Shown: positions 26,189 through 34,566 of the stretch, piece after piece | Numbering within the stretch: position 1 is the stretch's first letter | Layout of the letters: each line of letters begins with the position of its first letter | Origin: an uncultured Collinsella sp. | Lineage (GTDB): Bacteria; Actinomycetota; Coriobacteriia; Coriobacteriales; Coriobacteriaceae | Direction: 5' to 3' | Assembly (NCBI GenBank): GCA_902493145.1 | Contig: CABUOA010000003.1 | Coordinates: 24,459-88,458, forward strand | DNA length: 64,000 nt | Made by a program: the position numbers and the translations under genes | Notes under the pieces: generated by a model | Told to the model about the DNA's origin: nothing | Database searches by the model: none | What the model saw: only the letters and a program-made list of their open reading frames with translations

Positions 26189-26354
26189 ATTGAATACCTC
26201 GCTTTGGGCTGGGCACGGTTTGCTCACACCAGTTTACACGCTCCCCGCCCCGCGGCCACCGCACATCAGGCTTCCCTGCCGCCGCGGGCCCGCGCGTGAT
26301 ACGATGGCTCACGGTACATCAACCAGCACGATCGATCCGAAAGGAGCCTGCGTC

Positions 26355-27752
26355 ATGGAGCGTCCCAGCGCATGGAAAAAGTACACGCCACAGCAGATCG
26401 AGGAGCTCGAGGAGCTTTGCCGCGGCTACAAGCAGTTTTTGAGTGAGAACAAGACCGAGCGCCTGTGCGTCAAGGCCGGTATCAAGATGGCCGAGGAGGC
26501 GGGCTACGTCAATCTGGAGACCGTGATCGCCGAGGGCCGCGCGCTCAAGGCCGGCGACAAGGTGTACGCCGCCAACCACGGCAAGGACCTCATGCTCGTC
26601 AACCTGGGCACCGCCCCGCTCGAGCAGGGCTTTAACATCCTGGGCGCCCACGTGGACTCGCCGCGCCTGGACCTCAAGCAGAACCCCGCCTTCGAGGCCG
26701 GCGACATGGCTTATCTCGACACGCACTACTATGGCGGCGTCAAGAGCTACCACTGGGTCGCTTCCCCGCTCGCACTCGTGGGCGTCATCTGCAAAAAGGA
26801 CGGCACCACCGTCGACATCAACATCGGTGACAAGGCCGACGACCCGGTCTTTACCATCTCCGACCTGCTGATCCACCTCTCGAGCGAGCAGATGGCCAAG
26901 CCCGCCAAGGACGCCGTCGACGCCGAGATCCTCGACGTGATCGTGGGCGGCCGCCCCGTCAAGTTTAACGAGGACGACAAGGACGCTCCCAAGGAGCCCG
27001 TCAAGCAGATGTTCCTGGATATCCTCAAGGAGCAGTACGACGTCGAGGAGGAGGACTTCCTCTCCGCCGAGATAGAGGTCGTGCCCGCCGGCCCCGCCCG
27101 CGACATGGGCCTCGACCGCTCCATGATTTTGGGCTATGGCCACGACGACCGCGTCTGCGCCTACCCCTCCATGCTCGCCCAGATCAATGTGGCCAATGTC
27201 GAGCGTACGAGCATCACGCTCATCGTCGATAAGGAGGAGATCGGCTCCGTGGGTGCCACCGGTATGACGAGCCGCTTCTTCGAGAACACCGTCGCCGAGA
27301 TCATGACGCTCGCCGGCGAGGATAGCCCGCTGGCCCTGCGCCGCGCGCTCGCCCGCAGCCGCATGCTCTCCTCCGACGTGTCCGCCGGCTTCGACCCGGG
27401 CTACGCCGGCAAGTTCGAAACCAAGAACGCAGCCTTTATGGGTCGCGGCCTGTGCTTTAACAAGTACACGGGCAGCCGCGGCAAGGGCGGCTCTAACGAC
27501 GCCGACGCCGAGTATGTGGCCCTCATCCGCGACATCATGGACGAGGCCGGCGTGGACTTCCAGACCTGCGAGCTCGGTCGCGTCAACGCGGGCGGCGGCG
27601 GCACCATCGCATACATCATGGCTAAGTACGGCATGAACGTCATCGACTCTGGCGTTGCCGTCCTGTCCATGCACGCCCTGTGGGAGGTCGCTAACAAGGC
27701 CGATATCTACGAGGCCTATCGCGGCTACAAGGCCTTCATCGAGCGCGCGTAA
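26355..27752 (+). CDS. M18 family aminopeptidase
   Basis: 465 residues. Metal-dependent peptidase of family M18 (aspartyl aminopeptidase group). Zinc ligands and active site are visible in ILGAHVDSPRLDLKQ near residue 95 (His, Asp), VDKEEIGSVGATGMTSRF near residue 297 (Glu-Glu), and SMHALWEVANKAD near the C-terminus (His). It trims N-terminal residues from cytoplasmic peptides. The ATG at 26355 has AAGGAG eight bases upstream. Diverges from polA and is followed by a terminator hairpin. Confidence 0.92.
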   Translation: MERPSAWKKYTPQQIEELEELCRGYKQFLSENKTERLCVKAGIKMAEEAGYVNLETVIAEGRALKAGDKVYAANHGKDLMLVNLGTAPLEQGFNILGAHVDSPRLDLKQNPAFEAGDMAYLDTHYYGGVKSYHWVASPLALVGVICKKDGTTVDINIGDKADDPVFTISDLLIHLSSEQMAKPAKDAVDAEILDVIVGGRPVKFNEDDKDAPKEPVKQMFLDILKEQYDVEEEDFLSAEIEVVPAGPARDMGLDRSMILGYGHDDRVCAYPSMLAQINVANVERTSITLIVDKEEIGSVGATGMTSRFFENTVAEIMTLAGEDSPLALRRALARSRMLSSDVSAGFDPGYAGKFETKNAAFMGRGLCFNKYTGSRGKGGSNDADAEYVALIRDIMDEAGVDFQTCELGRVNAGGGGTIAYIMAKYGMNVIDSGVAVLSMHALWEVANKADIYEAYRGYKAFIERA

Positions 27753-27765
27753 CCAACCCTTCATC

Positions 27766-27840
27766 AGTTGCGGTGAAATACAGACTAACCTGGCCCATAA
27801 ACGGCCAAAACAGACCGTATTCCACCGCAACTTCCTTTTT
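27766..27840 (+). terminator. Terminator after the M18 peptidase gene
   Basis: About 20-base imperfect arms starting AGTTGCGGTG (27766) and ending CACCGCAACT (27832), followed by TTCCTTTTT. It lies between two plus-strand genes and so may act as an attenuator for yaaA. Confidence 0.75.
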
Positions 27841-27855
27841 GGCAGAGGAGAGTCC

Positions 27856-28665
27856 ATGCTGCAGGTCGTCATTTCGCCCGCCAAGCAGATGCGCGCGGCC
27901 CAAGATGCTTTTGAAGTCCTGGGCATCCCACCCTTTGCGCGCGAGACGGCTCGCCTCCACCGCGCACTGCTAGATATCGAGCGGAATGAAGGCAGCGGCG
28001 GCCTGCAGGCGCTATGGAACGTGAGTGACAAACTGCTGGGGCCTTGCCTCAACACCCTGCATGAGTTCGGGCCCATCCTGAAAAACGGCGATCTCGACAA
28101 TCCCGCACTCGCCTGTCACCTCTCCCCTGCCGTCATGTCCTACCACGGCATTCAATACCAGAGCATGGCGCCCGAGGTGATGGATTCCGCGCAGTTCGCA
28201 TGGCTGCAAAGCCACCTGTGGATCCTCTCTGGCCTCTACGGGTGCGTTCGCCCCTTTCATGCCGTCGAACCATATCGGCTGGAGATGGGCGCGAAGCTCG
28301 CCGTTGACGATGCCCGAGACCTCTATGCGTTTTGGAGCGACAAGCTCGCGCGGGCTATCGCCCCGGCAGGCTCAAACACCACGATCGTCAACCTCGCCAG
28401 CGTAGAGTACGCCAAAGCCGTTCTGCCCCATCTCGCGGGCGACGCCACGGTCATCACGTGCCTCTTTGGCGAAGGCATCCGCAACGGCAAGCCCATCCAG
28501 CGCTCGACCGCCAGCAAAAAGGCACGTGGTTCCATGGTGCGCTGGATGGCAGAAAACAAGCTCGAGGATGTAAGCGGGCTCACCGCGTTTGACGTTGGTT
28601 ATCGTCACTTTCCCGAGCTTTCAAATAAGAACACTTTGGTCTTCCTGAACGAACAGACCTTGTAG
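27856..28665 (+). CDS. yaaA: YaaA family peroxide-stress protein
   Basis: 269 residues, close to the 255-260 usual for YaaA (DUF328/UPF0246). Starts MLQVVISPAKQM and contains LSPAVMSYHGIQYQSM, LWILSGLYGCVRPFHAVEPYRLEMG, VNLASVEYAKAV and KKARGSMVRWM, the family landmarks. In E. coli YaaA lowers free iron and DNA damage during peroxide stress; it binds DNA through a helix-hairpin-helix. The ATG at 27856 has GAGGAG upstream. Function here is by family. Confidence 0.92.
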   Translation: MLQVVISPAKQMRAAQDAFEVLGIPPFARETARLHRALLDIERNEGSGGLQALWNVSDKLLGPCLNTLHEFGPILKNGDLDNPALACHLSPAVMSYHGIQYQSMAPEVMDSAQFAWLQSHLWILSGLYGCVRPFHAVEPYRLEMGAKLAVDDARDLYAFWSDKLARAIAPAGSNTTIVNLASVEYAKAVLPHLAGDATVITCLFGEGIRNGKPIQRSTASKKARGSMVRWMAENKLEDVSGLTAFDVGYRHFPELSNKNTLVFLNEQTL

Positions 28666-28705
28666 GACCACCGCTACTTTTGAATGTGCTGCCCAGGCAC
28701 GGCGT

Positions 28706-29221
28706 CTATTCCGCCAAGCCGTCGGCTTTGGCAACTTCGTTTGTCGAGCCGTCCTGATAGGTAATCTTGACATGCTCCACCTCGGACACCGCAACACCCG
28801 TCGGGGGCTCCAAGCGCCATTCCGTCAGCGCGATATCCATAGTCGTAGGCACGTCGCCCTGATTCTTGAGCTTCACCGTCAGCGTTTTGAGCGCCGCATC
28901 ATACGTCACGCGTTCGATTTCCTCACCAGGAATAGACCCACCGCTCAGCTGAAGCTGGACAAATCCATCGCGCGAATACCAATAGTCGCCCGGCGCGGCA
29001 ACGGTATTGCCGCCCGTAACCTTCACTGTCATGATCGGCAGGGCATCGTCGGCCTCGAACTCCCATGCAGCGCCGCCGTGACCGCCAAACGTCCAGATAC
29101 AAAAGGCAATCACCAGCACGGCAAGCACCGCAAAACCAATCGCGACAAGGCCATGGTGCGCACGGCTTTCCTCGGCCGATACATCCCATTGCGTCTCTCG
29201 ATATAGATGCTTGTCTTCCAT
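28706..29221 (-). CDS. Hypothetical single-pass membrane protein
   Basis: 171 residues. A 24-residue cytoplasmic N-terminus is followed by one strong transmembrane segment (GLVAIGFAVLAVLVIAFCIW, residues 25-44) and an extracytoplasmic domain rich in beta-strand-like segments and acidic residues, including TVKLKNQGDVPTTMDIAL, which resembles small FxLYD/immunoglobulin-like extracellular folds only in a general way. GGAGG five bases before the ATG. It is transcribed away from thiC, whose riboswitch starts about 70 bases beyond. No family recognised. Confidence 0.7.
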   Translation of the reverse strand: MEDKHLYRETQWDVSAEESRAHHGLVAIGFAVLAVLVIAFCIWTFGGHGGAAWEFEADDALPIMTVKVTGGNTVAAPGDYWYSRDGFVQLQLSGGSIPGEEIERVTYDAALKTLTVKLKNQGDVPTTMDIALTEWRLEPPTGVAVSEVEHVKITYQDGSTNEVAKADGLAE

Positions 29222-29292
29222 GTTCGCCTCCCCACAGGCACGCTCGTTAGGCCAATCGTACCCATTCGAGCTATACTTGAGCCCATTACATA

Positions 29293-29386
29293 AACGGGGA
29301 GCTTGCAGGACAGGACGGCAGGCTGAGACTGGGCGCGCCCGCCCTGACCCGCAAACCTGATATGGGTAATGCCAACGAAGGGAGCC
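29293..29386 (+). ncRNA. TPP riboswitch (THI element)
   Basis: Contains all the THI-box landmarks in order: ACGGGGAGC near 29294, GGCTGAGA at 29321-29328, GACCC-GCAAACCTGAT near 29346-29361, GGGTAATGCCAACG near 29364-29377 and the closing AAGGGAG. It binds thiamine pyrophosphate and turns off the downstream thiC. The thiC ribosome binding site (GGGAG) is part of the closing helix, so control is probably at translation start; no separate terminator hairpin is visible between it and the ATG. Confidence 0.95.
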
Positions 29387-29392
29387 GTGCCA

Positions 29393-30727
29393 ATGAGCAC
29401 ACAGACCGAGCCCAAGCTCGTCACGCAAATCGACTTCGCCCGCGCCGGGCAGATCACGCCGCAGATGAAGGAAGTCGCCGAGCGCGAGCATCGCGACCCC
29501 GAGTACATCCGCGAGCGCGTGGCCGACGGCCGCATCGCCATTCCCGCCAACATCGTGCACATCAAAAAAGGCATGCGCGCCTTTGGTGTCGGCGAGGGCC
29601 TGTCTACTAAGGTCAACGTCAACCTGGGCATCTCGGGCGATAAAGCCGATGCCGCCGAGGAATGGAAGAAGGTCAAGATCGCCGAGGACTTTGGCGCCGA
29701 CGCCATCATGGACCTTTCCAACTCGGGCAAGACGCGCCAGTTCCGCCAGCAGCTCATCGACGAGACGCCGCTCATGGTGGGCACCGTCCCCATGTACGAC
29801 GCCATCGGCTACATGGAAAAGCCGCTGGTCAAGCTTACCAAGGATGACCTGTTCGAGGTCGTGCGCGCGCACGCCGAGGACGGCGTGGACTTTATGACCA
29901 TCCACTGCGGCATCAACAAGTCGGTCACCAAGACCTTTAAGGAGACCGGCCGCCTGATGAACATCGTCAGTCGCGGCGGCTCGCTGCTGTTTGGCTGGAT
30001 GGAGGTCACCGGCAACGAAAACCCCTTCTACGAGTACTTTGACGAGCTGCTCGAGATTTGCCACGAGTACGACGTGACGATTTCGCTCGGCGACTCCTGC
30101 CGCCCGGGCTGCCTCTACGACTCCAACGATGCCACCGAGACCGCTGAGATGATCGAGCTGGGCAAGCTGTGCAAGCGCGCTTGGGCCGCCGGCGTCCAGG
30201 TCATGGTCGAGGGCCCGGGTCACATGGCGCTCGACGAGATCGCCGCCAACATGAAACTGCAGAAGCGCCTGTGCCACAATGCCCCGTTCTATGTGCTCGG
30301 GCCGCTGGTGACCGATATCGGCGTGGGTTACGACCACATCACCGCTGCCATCGGCGGCGCCATCTCCGCCAGCTCCGGTGCCGACTTCCTGTGCTACGTG
30401 ACGCCGGCCGAGCACCTGTGCCTGCCCAACGCCCAGGACGTGCTCGATGGCCTCATGGCCACTAAGATTGCCGCGCACGCCGCCGATATCGCCAAGAAGG
30501 TGCCGCACGCCCGCGACATGGACGACAAGATGGGCCAGGCACGCCGCAAGCTCGACTGGGATGCCATGTGGAAGTGTGCTCTCGACCCGGTCACCGGCAA
30601 GAAACGCTACGAAGAATCCCCCGCCGCCACCGAGGGCACCTGCACCATGTGCGGCAAGATGTGCGCCGTCCGCACCGTTAACAAGGTGTTCGAAGGCACG
30701 ACGATCGACCTCGGCATGGAGGACTAA
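29393..30727 (+). CDS. thiC: Phosphomethylpyrimidine synthase ThiC
   Basis: 444 residues, the short form of this radical-SAM enzyme that converts aminoimidazole ribotide to the thiamine pyrimidine HMP-P. Visible: TQIDFARAGQITPQMKEVA at the N-terminus, AIMDLSNSGKTRQFR, VEGPGHMALDEI near residue 272, and CYVTPAEHLCLPN near residue 332. The C-terminal iron-sulfur motif reads CTMCGKMC, i.e. CX2CX3C. The ATG at 29393 follows the TPP riboswitch and its GGGAG. thiD follows downstream, giving a local pyrimidine branch. Confidence 0.96.
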   Translation: MSTQTEPKLVTQIDFARAGQITPQMKEVAEREHRDPEYIRERVADGRIAIPANIVHIKKGMRAFGVGEGLSTKVNVNLGISGDKADAAEEWKKVKIAEDFGADAIMDLSNSGKTRQFRQQLIDETPLMVGTVPMYDAIGYMEKPLVKLTKDDLFEVVRAHAEDGVDFMTIHCGINKSVTKTFKETGRLMNIVSRGGSLLFGWMEVTGNENPFYEYFDELLEICHEYDVTISLGDSCRPGCLYDSNDATETAEMIELGKLCKRAWAAGVQVMVEGPGHMALDEIAANMKLQKRLCHNAPFYVLGPLVTDIGVGYDHITAAIGGAISASSGADFLCYVTPAEHLCLPNAQDVLDGLMATKIAAHAADIAKKVPHARDMDDKMGQARRKLDWDAMWKCALDPVTGKKRYEESPAATEGTCTMCGKMCAVRTVNKVFEGTTIDLGMED

Positions 30728-30818
30728 CTCGTCACCGGAGCCACAATCGGTAACATGGTGTTCGTCAATTGTTGACGTGTGAACATTTGCTTACATTTGC
30801 GTAAAGATTGCATCGCCC

Positions 30819-30853
30819 GCCCGGGTTCGACATAGAGTCGGCCCGGGCATCTT
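30819..30853 (+). terminator. Probable terminator of thiC
   Basis: Arms GCCCGGG (30819-30825) and CCCGGGC (30842-30848) with an inner CGAC/GTCG extension, followed by ATCTTT. A TATAAT (30854-30859) follows at once and probably is the -10 of thiD, although no well-spaced -35 is seen. Confidence 0.65.
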
Positions 30854-30905
30854 TATAATGCTGGCTTAAAGACCCATTTGATTCCGACCGAACAAGGGAG
30901 CAAAC

Positions 30906-31736
30906 ATGGATCGCAGTAAGGTACCTGCCGTTCTATCCATCGCAGGATCCGATTCCAGCGGTGGCGCCGGCATTCAGGCCGACATCAAGACCATCACGGC
31001 GCACCGCCTGTATGCCGAGACGGCCATCACCGCCATCACCGCACAAAACACGCTCGGTGTCACCGCCGTGCAGAATATCTCCCCTGATATCGTCGCTGCG
31101 CAGATCGACGCCGTATTTGACGATATCCGCCCCAGCGCCGTCAAGATCGGCATGGTTTCCTCTGCCGAGATTATCGAGGTTATCGCCGACCGCCTGAGCG
31201 CCTGGAACGCGACAAACGTGGTCGTCGACCCCGTCATGGTAGCCACCTCGGGCGCACGGCTGATTGCCGAAGATGCCGCCGAGGCGCTCACCCGCCGCCT
31301 GTTCCCACTAGCAACCGTCATCACGCCCAATATTCCCGAGGCCATGGCCCTGCTTGACTACGAGGTCGACTCCGAGCGCACACAGCAAAATGCTGCCATG
31401 CTCCTCACCCGCCGCTTTGGTTGCGCATCCCTCGTTAAGGGTGGGCATCTTGTCAACGAGGCCAACGATGTATTGGCCGAACCCGCGCCACTCGATGACG
31501 AGGGCAACCATCTGGGCGATCCGCTCACCACGTGGTTCCGCCACAAGCGCATCGAGACCGACAACACACACGGCACCGGCTGCACGCTTTCGTCCGCCAT
31601 CGCCTGCGCGCTGGCCCAGGGCATGGATCTTGCCGATGCCGTCAATGCGGGCAAGGCATACCTGACAGGCGCTCTGGCCGCCGGCCTGAACATGGGCAAA
31701 GGCTCCGGCCCTGTCAACCACATGTGGCAGTACTAA
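30906..31736 (+). CDS. thiD: Hydroxymethylpyrimidine/phosphomethylpyrimidine kinase ThiD
   Basis: 276 residues. It phosphorylates HMP and HMP-P to HMP-PP for thiamine assembly. PVLSIAGSDSSGGAGIQADIKT-type N-terminus (AGSDSSGGAGIQADIKTI), VVVDPVMVATSGARL near residue 105, the ribokinase-fold ITPNIPEAMALL, and the anion-hole motif DNTHGTGCTLSSAIA near residue 220 are all visible. GGGAG is six bases before the ATG. Placed 178 bases after thiC with its own likely promoter. Confidence 0.96.
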   Translation: MDRSKVPAVLSIAGSDSSGGAGIQADIKTITAHRLYAETAITAITAQNTLGVTAVQNISPDIVAAQIDAVFDDIRPSAVKIGMVSSAEIIEVIADRLSAWNATNVVVDPVMVATSGARLIAEDAAEALTRRLFPLATVITPNIPEAMALLDYEVDSERTQQNAAMLLTRRFGCASLVKGGHLVNEANDVLAEPAPLDDEGNHLGDPLTTWFRHKRIETDNTHGTGCTLSSAIACALAQGMDLADAVNAGKAYLTGALAAGLNMGKGSGPVNHMWQY

Positions 31737-31780
31737 ATAGCCAGTAACCTGCCAAAAAGAGACAGGCTACCTTGCACCAA

Positions 31781-31845
31781 AAACCGTCGCAACATTCGAT
31801 GAAAATCGTGCAAACGCAAAAAATCATTAAATGTTGCGACGGTTT
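31781..31845. terminator. Long hairpin between convergent thiD and pentapeptide gene
   Basis: Perfect 16-base arms AAACCGTCGCAACATT (31781-31796) and its complement (31830-31845), loop of 33 bases. Probably a bidirectional terminator; could also be a REP-like element. Confidence 0.65.
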
Positions 31846-31881
31846 GATTTTAGATAGCGGTCGAGCAAAGGACCAGAGCGC

Positions 31882-32493
31882 CTATTCGTCGGCGAGTTGA
31901 ATTCCCAACAAACCCGAGAGTGCCAGCGCCTGCTCGGCATTGACCGTCAAGCCACGCAACTCATGGTAATCGACCGAAACAACGGGCGCTGCAAATGTAC
32001 AGCGCGACACATCAACGCCGGAAAGCGACGTCTTGAACACATCAACACGCGTCAGGTCACAGCCATCCAGGCGTATCTGACCCAGCTTGGCACCCTGAAA
32101 CGCAGCCTCTCTCAGACGTGTATCGCATGCTGTCATAGGGCCAATGCGTCCCTCCGAAAGGTTCGCATAGCTCAAATCGCACGATCCAAACGACACGCTC
32201 GACAGGCGCGCCTTGAGCAAGTTGAGTCCCGGTGCCGAGCAGTCAACGAAGTCACAGCGGCTGAGCCAGCAGCCTTCCATGTTGCAGCGGATAAAGCGGC
32301 AACCGCGAAACACCACGTCGCGAAACGTCGAGCCGCTCCAGTCAACGCTATCGAACTCGCAAGATCGGAACACAACGCCATCGAAGGTCGCGCCGTTCGC
32401 CACGTCGTAGGCAAGATCCAAATCCTCAAAAGCGGTATTGGAGACGAGCTCATCGCCCTCGGCAAAGAGGTCGATGAGCTCGTCCATGCCCAT
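31882..32493 (-). CDS. Pentapeptide-repeat protein
   Basis: About 203 residues. From residue 20 onwards the sequence follows the A(D/N)LXX-type five-residue periodicity: ATFDGVVFRSCEFDSVDWSG, STFRDVVFRGCRFIRCNMEG, and CDLSYANLSEGRI; the pattern forms a right-handed quadrilateral beta-helix. Relatives (Qnr, MfpA) mimic DNA and bind gyrase, but many are of unknown role. The start is uncertain: ATG 32491-32493 or 32485-32487, neither with a strong ribosome site. The preceding GDSL gene ends in a terminator 28 bases upstream of the start, so the leader is very short. Confidence 0.75.
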   Translation of the reverse strand: MGMDELIDLFAEGDELVSNTAFEDLDLAYDVANGATFDGVVFRSCEFDSVDWSGSTFRDVVFRGCRFIRCNMEGCWLSRCDFVDCSAPGLNLLKARLSSVSFGSCDLSYANLSEGRIGPMTACDTRLREAAFQGAKLGQIRLDGCDLTRVDVFKTSLSGVDVSRCTFAAPVVSVDYHELRGLTVNAEQALALSGLLGIQLADE

Positions 32494-32523
32494 ATGGCAG
32501 CCAATCCGTTCGTTTACCCGGGC

Positions 32524-32560
32524 AAAACCACCACAAAGGTGCCTGTCCCCTTTGCGGTGG
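32524..32560 (-). terminator. Terminator of the GDSL hydrolase gene
   Basis: Minus-strand arms CCACCGCAAAGG / CCTTTGTGGTGG (one mismatch), at 32549-32560 and 32528-32539, followed by TTTT. Core AAAGGGGACAGGCACCTTT resembles the xpt terminator in style. Confidence 0.82.
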
Positions 32561-32572
32561 CTTGGGGTCGCG

Positions 32573-33232
32573 CTACTCACCGAGCATCTCTTGGAGCTTG
32601 GCTGCCACGGCATGTCCCAAGCTCTCGTGGCTTTCGGGCATCATATGCAGATAGTCGATATCGCCCGGCTCGGCAAACTCGGCGGCATTCAAAAAGTCGC
32701 AGCCAAACTGCTCGGCCACGTGCGCATAGTACTCGCCAAAATGTTCAGATGCCTCGACGGAACGCTCGTCAAAATCGGTCATATATACATCGGCGATCTG
32801 CGGCTTGATCTTGATAGGAGCCATCAGCAGGATGCGCGGGCAAGGCGCAGCGTCGGTCCACGGAAACGCGCGGACGGCGCGAATCAGCGCCATGGCGCCA
32901 CGGGCGATATCGGAAGCTGTCACGTTAAAGACCGTCTTACAGTCGTTGGTGCCCAGCATGATCACAATGGCGTCCAGCGGCTTATGGGCCTCGAGCAGCA
33001 TCGGAAGCGCGCGAATGCCGTTGAGGTTAGTGTCCAGATGGCACATGTCGTCGCGTACCGTCGTGCGGCCGTTGAGGCCTTCTTCAATTACATGCCAGCC
33101 CTCGCCTAAGTCACGTTGGACCACGCCACACCAGCGCACATCCTGCGCATAGCGCACCGCGGTACCGTCGCGCATGCCCGCCGGATCGTAACCATAGGTG
33201 TTACTGTCACCAAAGCACAGAACGTTTTTCAT
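32573..33232 (-). CDS. SGNH/GDSL-family hydrolase
   Basis: 219 residues. Block I is VLCFGDSNTYGYDPA at residues 4-18 (nucleophilic Ser in GDSN), block II glycine in GLNGRTTVRDD, block III VIMLGTNDCK near residue 93 (Asn), block V DYLHMMPESHESLG near residue 195 (Asp and His). The resemblance is to arylesterase/acyl-CoA thioesterase I type SGNH enzymes, cytoplasmic because no signal peptide is present. GAGGAG is six bases before the ATG. Substrate unknown. Confidence 0.9.
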   Translation of the reverse strand: MKNVLCFGDSNTYGYDPAGMRDGTAVRYAQDVRWCGVVQRDLGEGWHVIEEGLNGRTTVRDDMCHLDTNLNGIRALPMLLEAHKPLDAIVIMLGTNDCKTVFNVTASDIARGAMALIRAVRAFPWTDAAPCPRILLMAPIKIKPQIADVYMTDFDERSVEASEHFGEYYAHVAEQFGCDFLNAAEFAEPGDIDYLHMMPESHESLGHAVAAKLQEMLGE

Positions 33233-33251
33233 CTTGAGCTCCTCATTCAGT

Positions 33252-33284
33252 AAAAAGCCGACGGGGGCAACCCCTCCCGTCGGC
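33252..33284 (-). terminator. Terminator of the macrodomain protein gene
   Basis: Minus-strand arms GCCGACGGG / CCCGTCGGC (33276-33284 / 33257-33265) followed by TTTTT (33252-33256). Confidence 0.88.
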
Positions 33285-33310
33285 TTGGCATATCACATCG
33301 CGCGCACCGC

Positions 33311-34426
33311 TTACAGGTACTTGCGCCAGTCATCCTCGTCCTCATCATCCTCGACTGCTGTCTGGGCCTGCTCGGCGGCGCGAGCGGCTGCGGCGCGGGC
33401 GGCAACCTGGGCATAGGACTCCTCGTTGCGCTCGGGGAAGTTTGCCAGCACGTGCTCGAACTTGGCAAAGTCCTGGTCCCAGCGCGTAGAGGGCACGGCA
33501 AAGAAGACCTGCTTGACCTTGAAGTCGCCCGACGCGAGCTCCTTGCGGAAGAGCTCGGCCACGGCCTCGGCATCAAAGCCGTTGTTCTCGCAGCCCCAAG
33601 CACCCAGCACGAGCTTCTCGCGACCAAGCTCATCGCAGATGGCGAGCACAAAGCGAATGCGGTCGCGCAGGGCATCCAGCAGAGCATCGTCGCTCACGCG
33701 ATACTCCTGGCGGGCGCGCCTAACGTTGGGCGCGGCGGCCACGATCACGTCGGCGTATGCATGCACGTGGTTGCGGTCGAAGCGCACCGCAGGCACCACC
33801 AGGGCGCGGTTACGATAGAGCTCGCAGTTGATGTTGCGGCGACGGTTCTCGCCGTACCACTTACGCTGCTTATCGAGAACGTTGTACAGATACGAATCGG
33901 CGCACAGCGTGGCCTCCTGGCCCAGATAACCCTGAATATATCCACCGCCCGGATTGGTAAACGAGGCAAAGGCGAGCACGGCCATGTCGCAGAACTGCGC
34001 ATAGCCGCGACCGTTATCGAGGATTGCCTGCGTGGCGGAGGCATCAAGCACAGTGACCTCGGGCAGGACCGGAGCGGGCTCCTCAGCAGGCGCGGACTCA
34101 GCTTCGGCGATTTCCTCGGCAGGCTCCTCGACGGGCTCGGGCGCCGCCTCGGTCTCGGCAGTCTCCGCGTTCTCGACGTCCTCGGCGACCTGCTCTTCGG
34201 CGGCCACAGCACTCTGAACCTTGGCCTTCATCGCCGCGACAAAGCCGGCAGGCATACCGTCAAACTCGCGAACACCGGCAAGCGAACGCTCGATATCCTT
34301 GGCGCACGCTTCGGACACAGTTGCCACGTGACGCTCGGCGGCCTTGGCACGGGCCCCGCGCTTGGGATTGGGCTGACCCGCTCGGTTGGACCTGCGGTTA
34401 CGGTTCCTGTTGTCGACGTCTGCCAT
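33311..34426 (-). CDS. TIGR02452-like microbial PARG/macrodomain protein with altered active site
   Basis: 371 residues. The core (about 130-345) matches the microbial poly(ADP-ribose) glycohydrolase-type macrodomain: LAFASFTNPGGGYIQGYLGQ, ADSYLYNVLD, VIVAAAPNVRR, ICDELGREKLVLGAWGCENNG and VFFAVPST. Canonical members have GGG-X6-8-QEE with the second Glu catalytic; here the motif reads GGG-X7-QEA (around residue 167), so the catalytic Glu is replaced by Ala and hydrolase activity is doubtful. An Ala/Glu/Pro-rich low-complexity stretch (about 75-122), a basic N-terminus and an acidic tail surround the core. AGGAAAGG upstream of the ATG. Binding of ADP-ribose without hydrolysis is a possible role (inference). 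Confidence 0.8.
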   Translation of the reverse strand: MADVDNRNRNRRSNRAGQPNPKRGARAKAAERHVATVSEACAKDIERSLAGVREFDGMPAGFVAAMKAKVQSAVAAEEQVAEDVENAETAETEAAPEPVEEPAEEIAEAESAPAEEPAPVLPEVTVLDASATQAILDNGRGYAQFCDMAVLAFASFTNPGGGYIQGYLGQEATLCADSYLYNVLDKQRKWYGENRRRNINCELYRNRALVVPAVRFDRNHVHAYADVIVAAAPNVRRARQEYRVSDDALLDALRDRIRFVLAICDELGREKLVLGAWGCENNGFDAEAVAELFRKELASGDFKVKQVFFAVPSTRWDQDFAKFEHVLANFPERNEESYAQVAARAAAARAAEQAQTAVEDDEDEDDWRKYL

Positions 34427-34491
34427 ACGTGGCCACCTTTCCTGTCGCTGCCGCTATCGGCTTTTCCCATCCATGATACCCCGCCGCGCAC

Positions 34492-34517
34492 AAAAAAGAC
34501 GGCCCCGAAGGACCGCC
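34492..34517 (-). terminator. Terminator of the BI-1 family gene
   Basis: Minus-strand GGCGGTCC-TTCG-GGGCCGTC hairpin followed by TTTTTT (34492-34497). Confidence 0.9.
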
Positions 34518-34566
34518 TTTCGCATCGTTTTACCGTGTCCGGCAGGAAGCATCGCAATGCCGCGCT

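Noticed and set aside
23588..26299. 903-codon plus-strand open frame opposite polA
   Set aside because: Exact antisense of a certain polA gene; composition rich in Arg/His/Gly as expected for a shadow frame.
26319..28100. 593-codon minus-strand open frame opposite the M18 peptidase
   Set aside because: Antisense shadow; the plus-strand gene has all catalytic motifs.
32573..34426. Toxin-antitoxin or defence island around the macrodomain, GDSL and pentapeptide genes
   Set aside because: Each gene has its own terminator and no partner toxin, nuclease or repeat array is present; neighbours are housekeeping genes.
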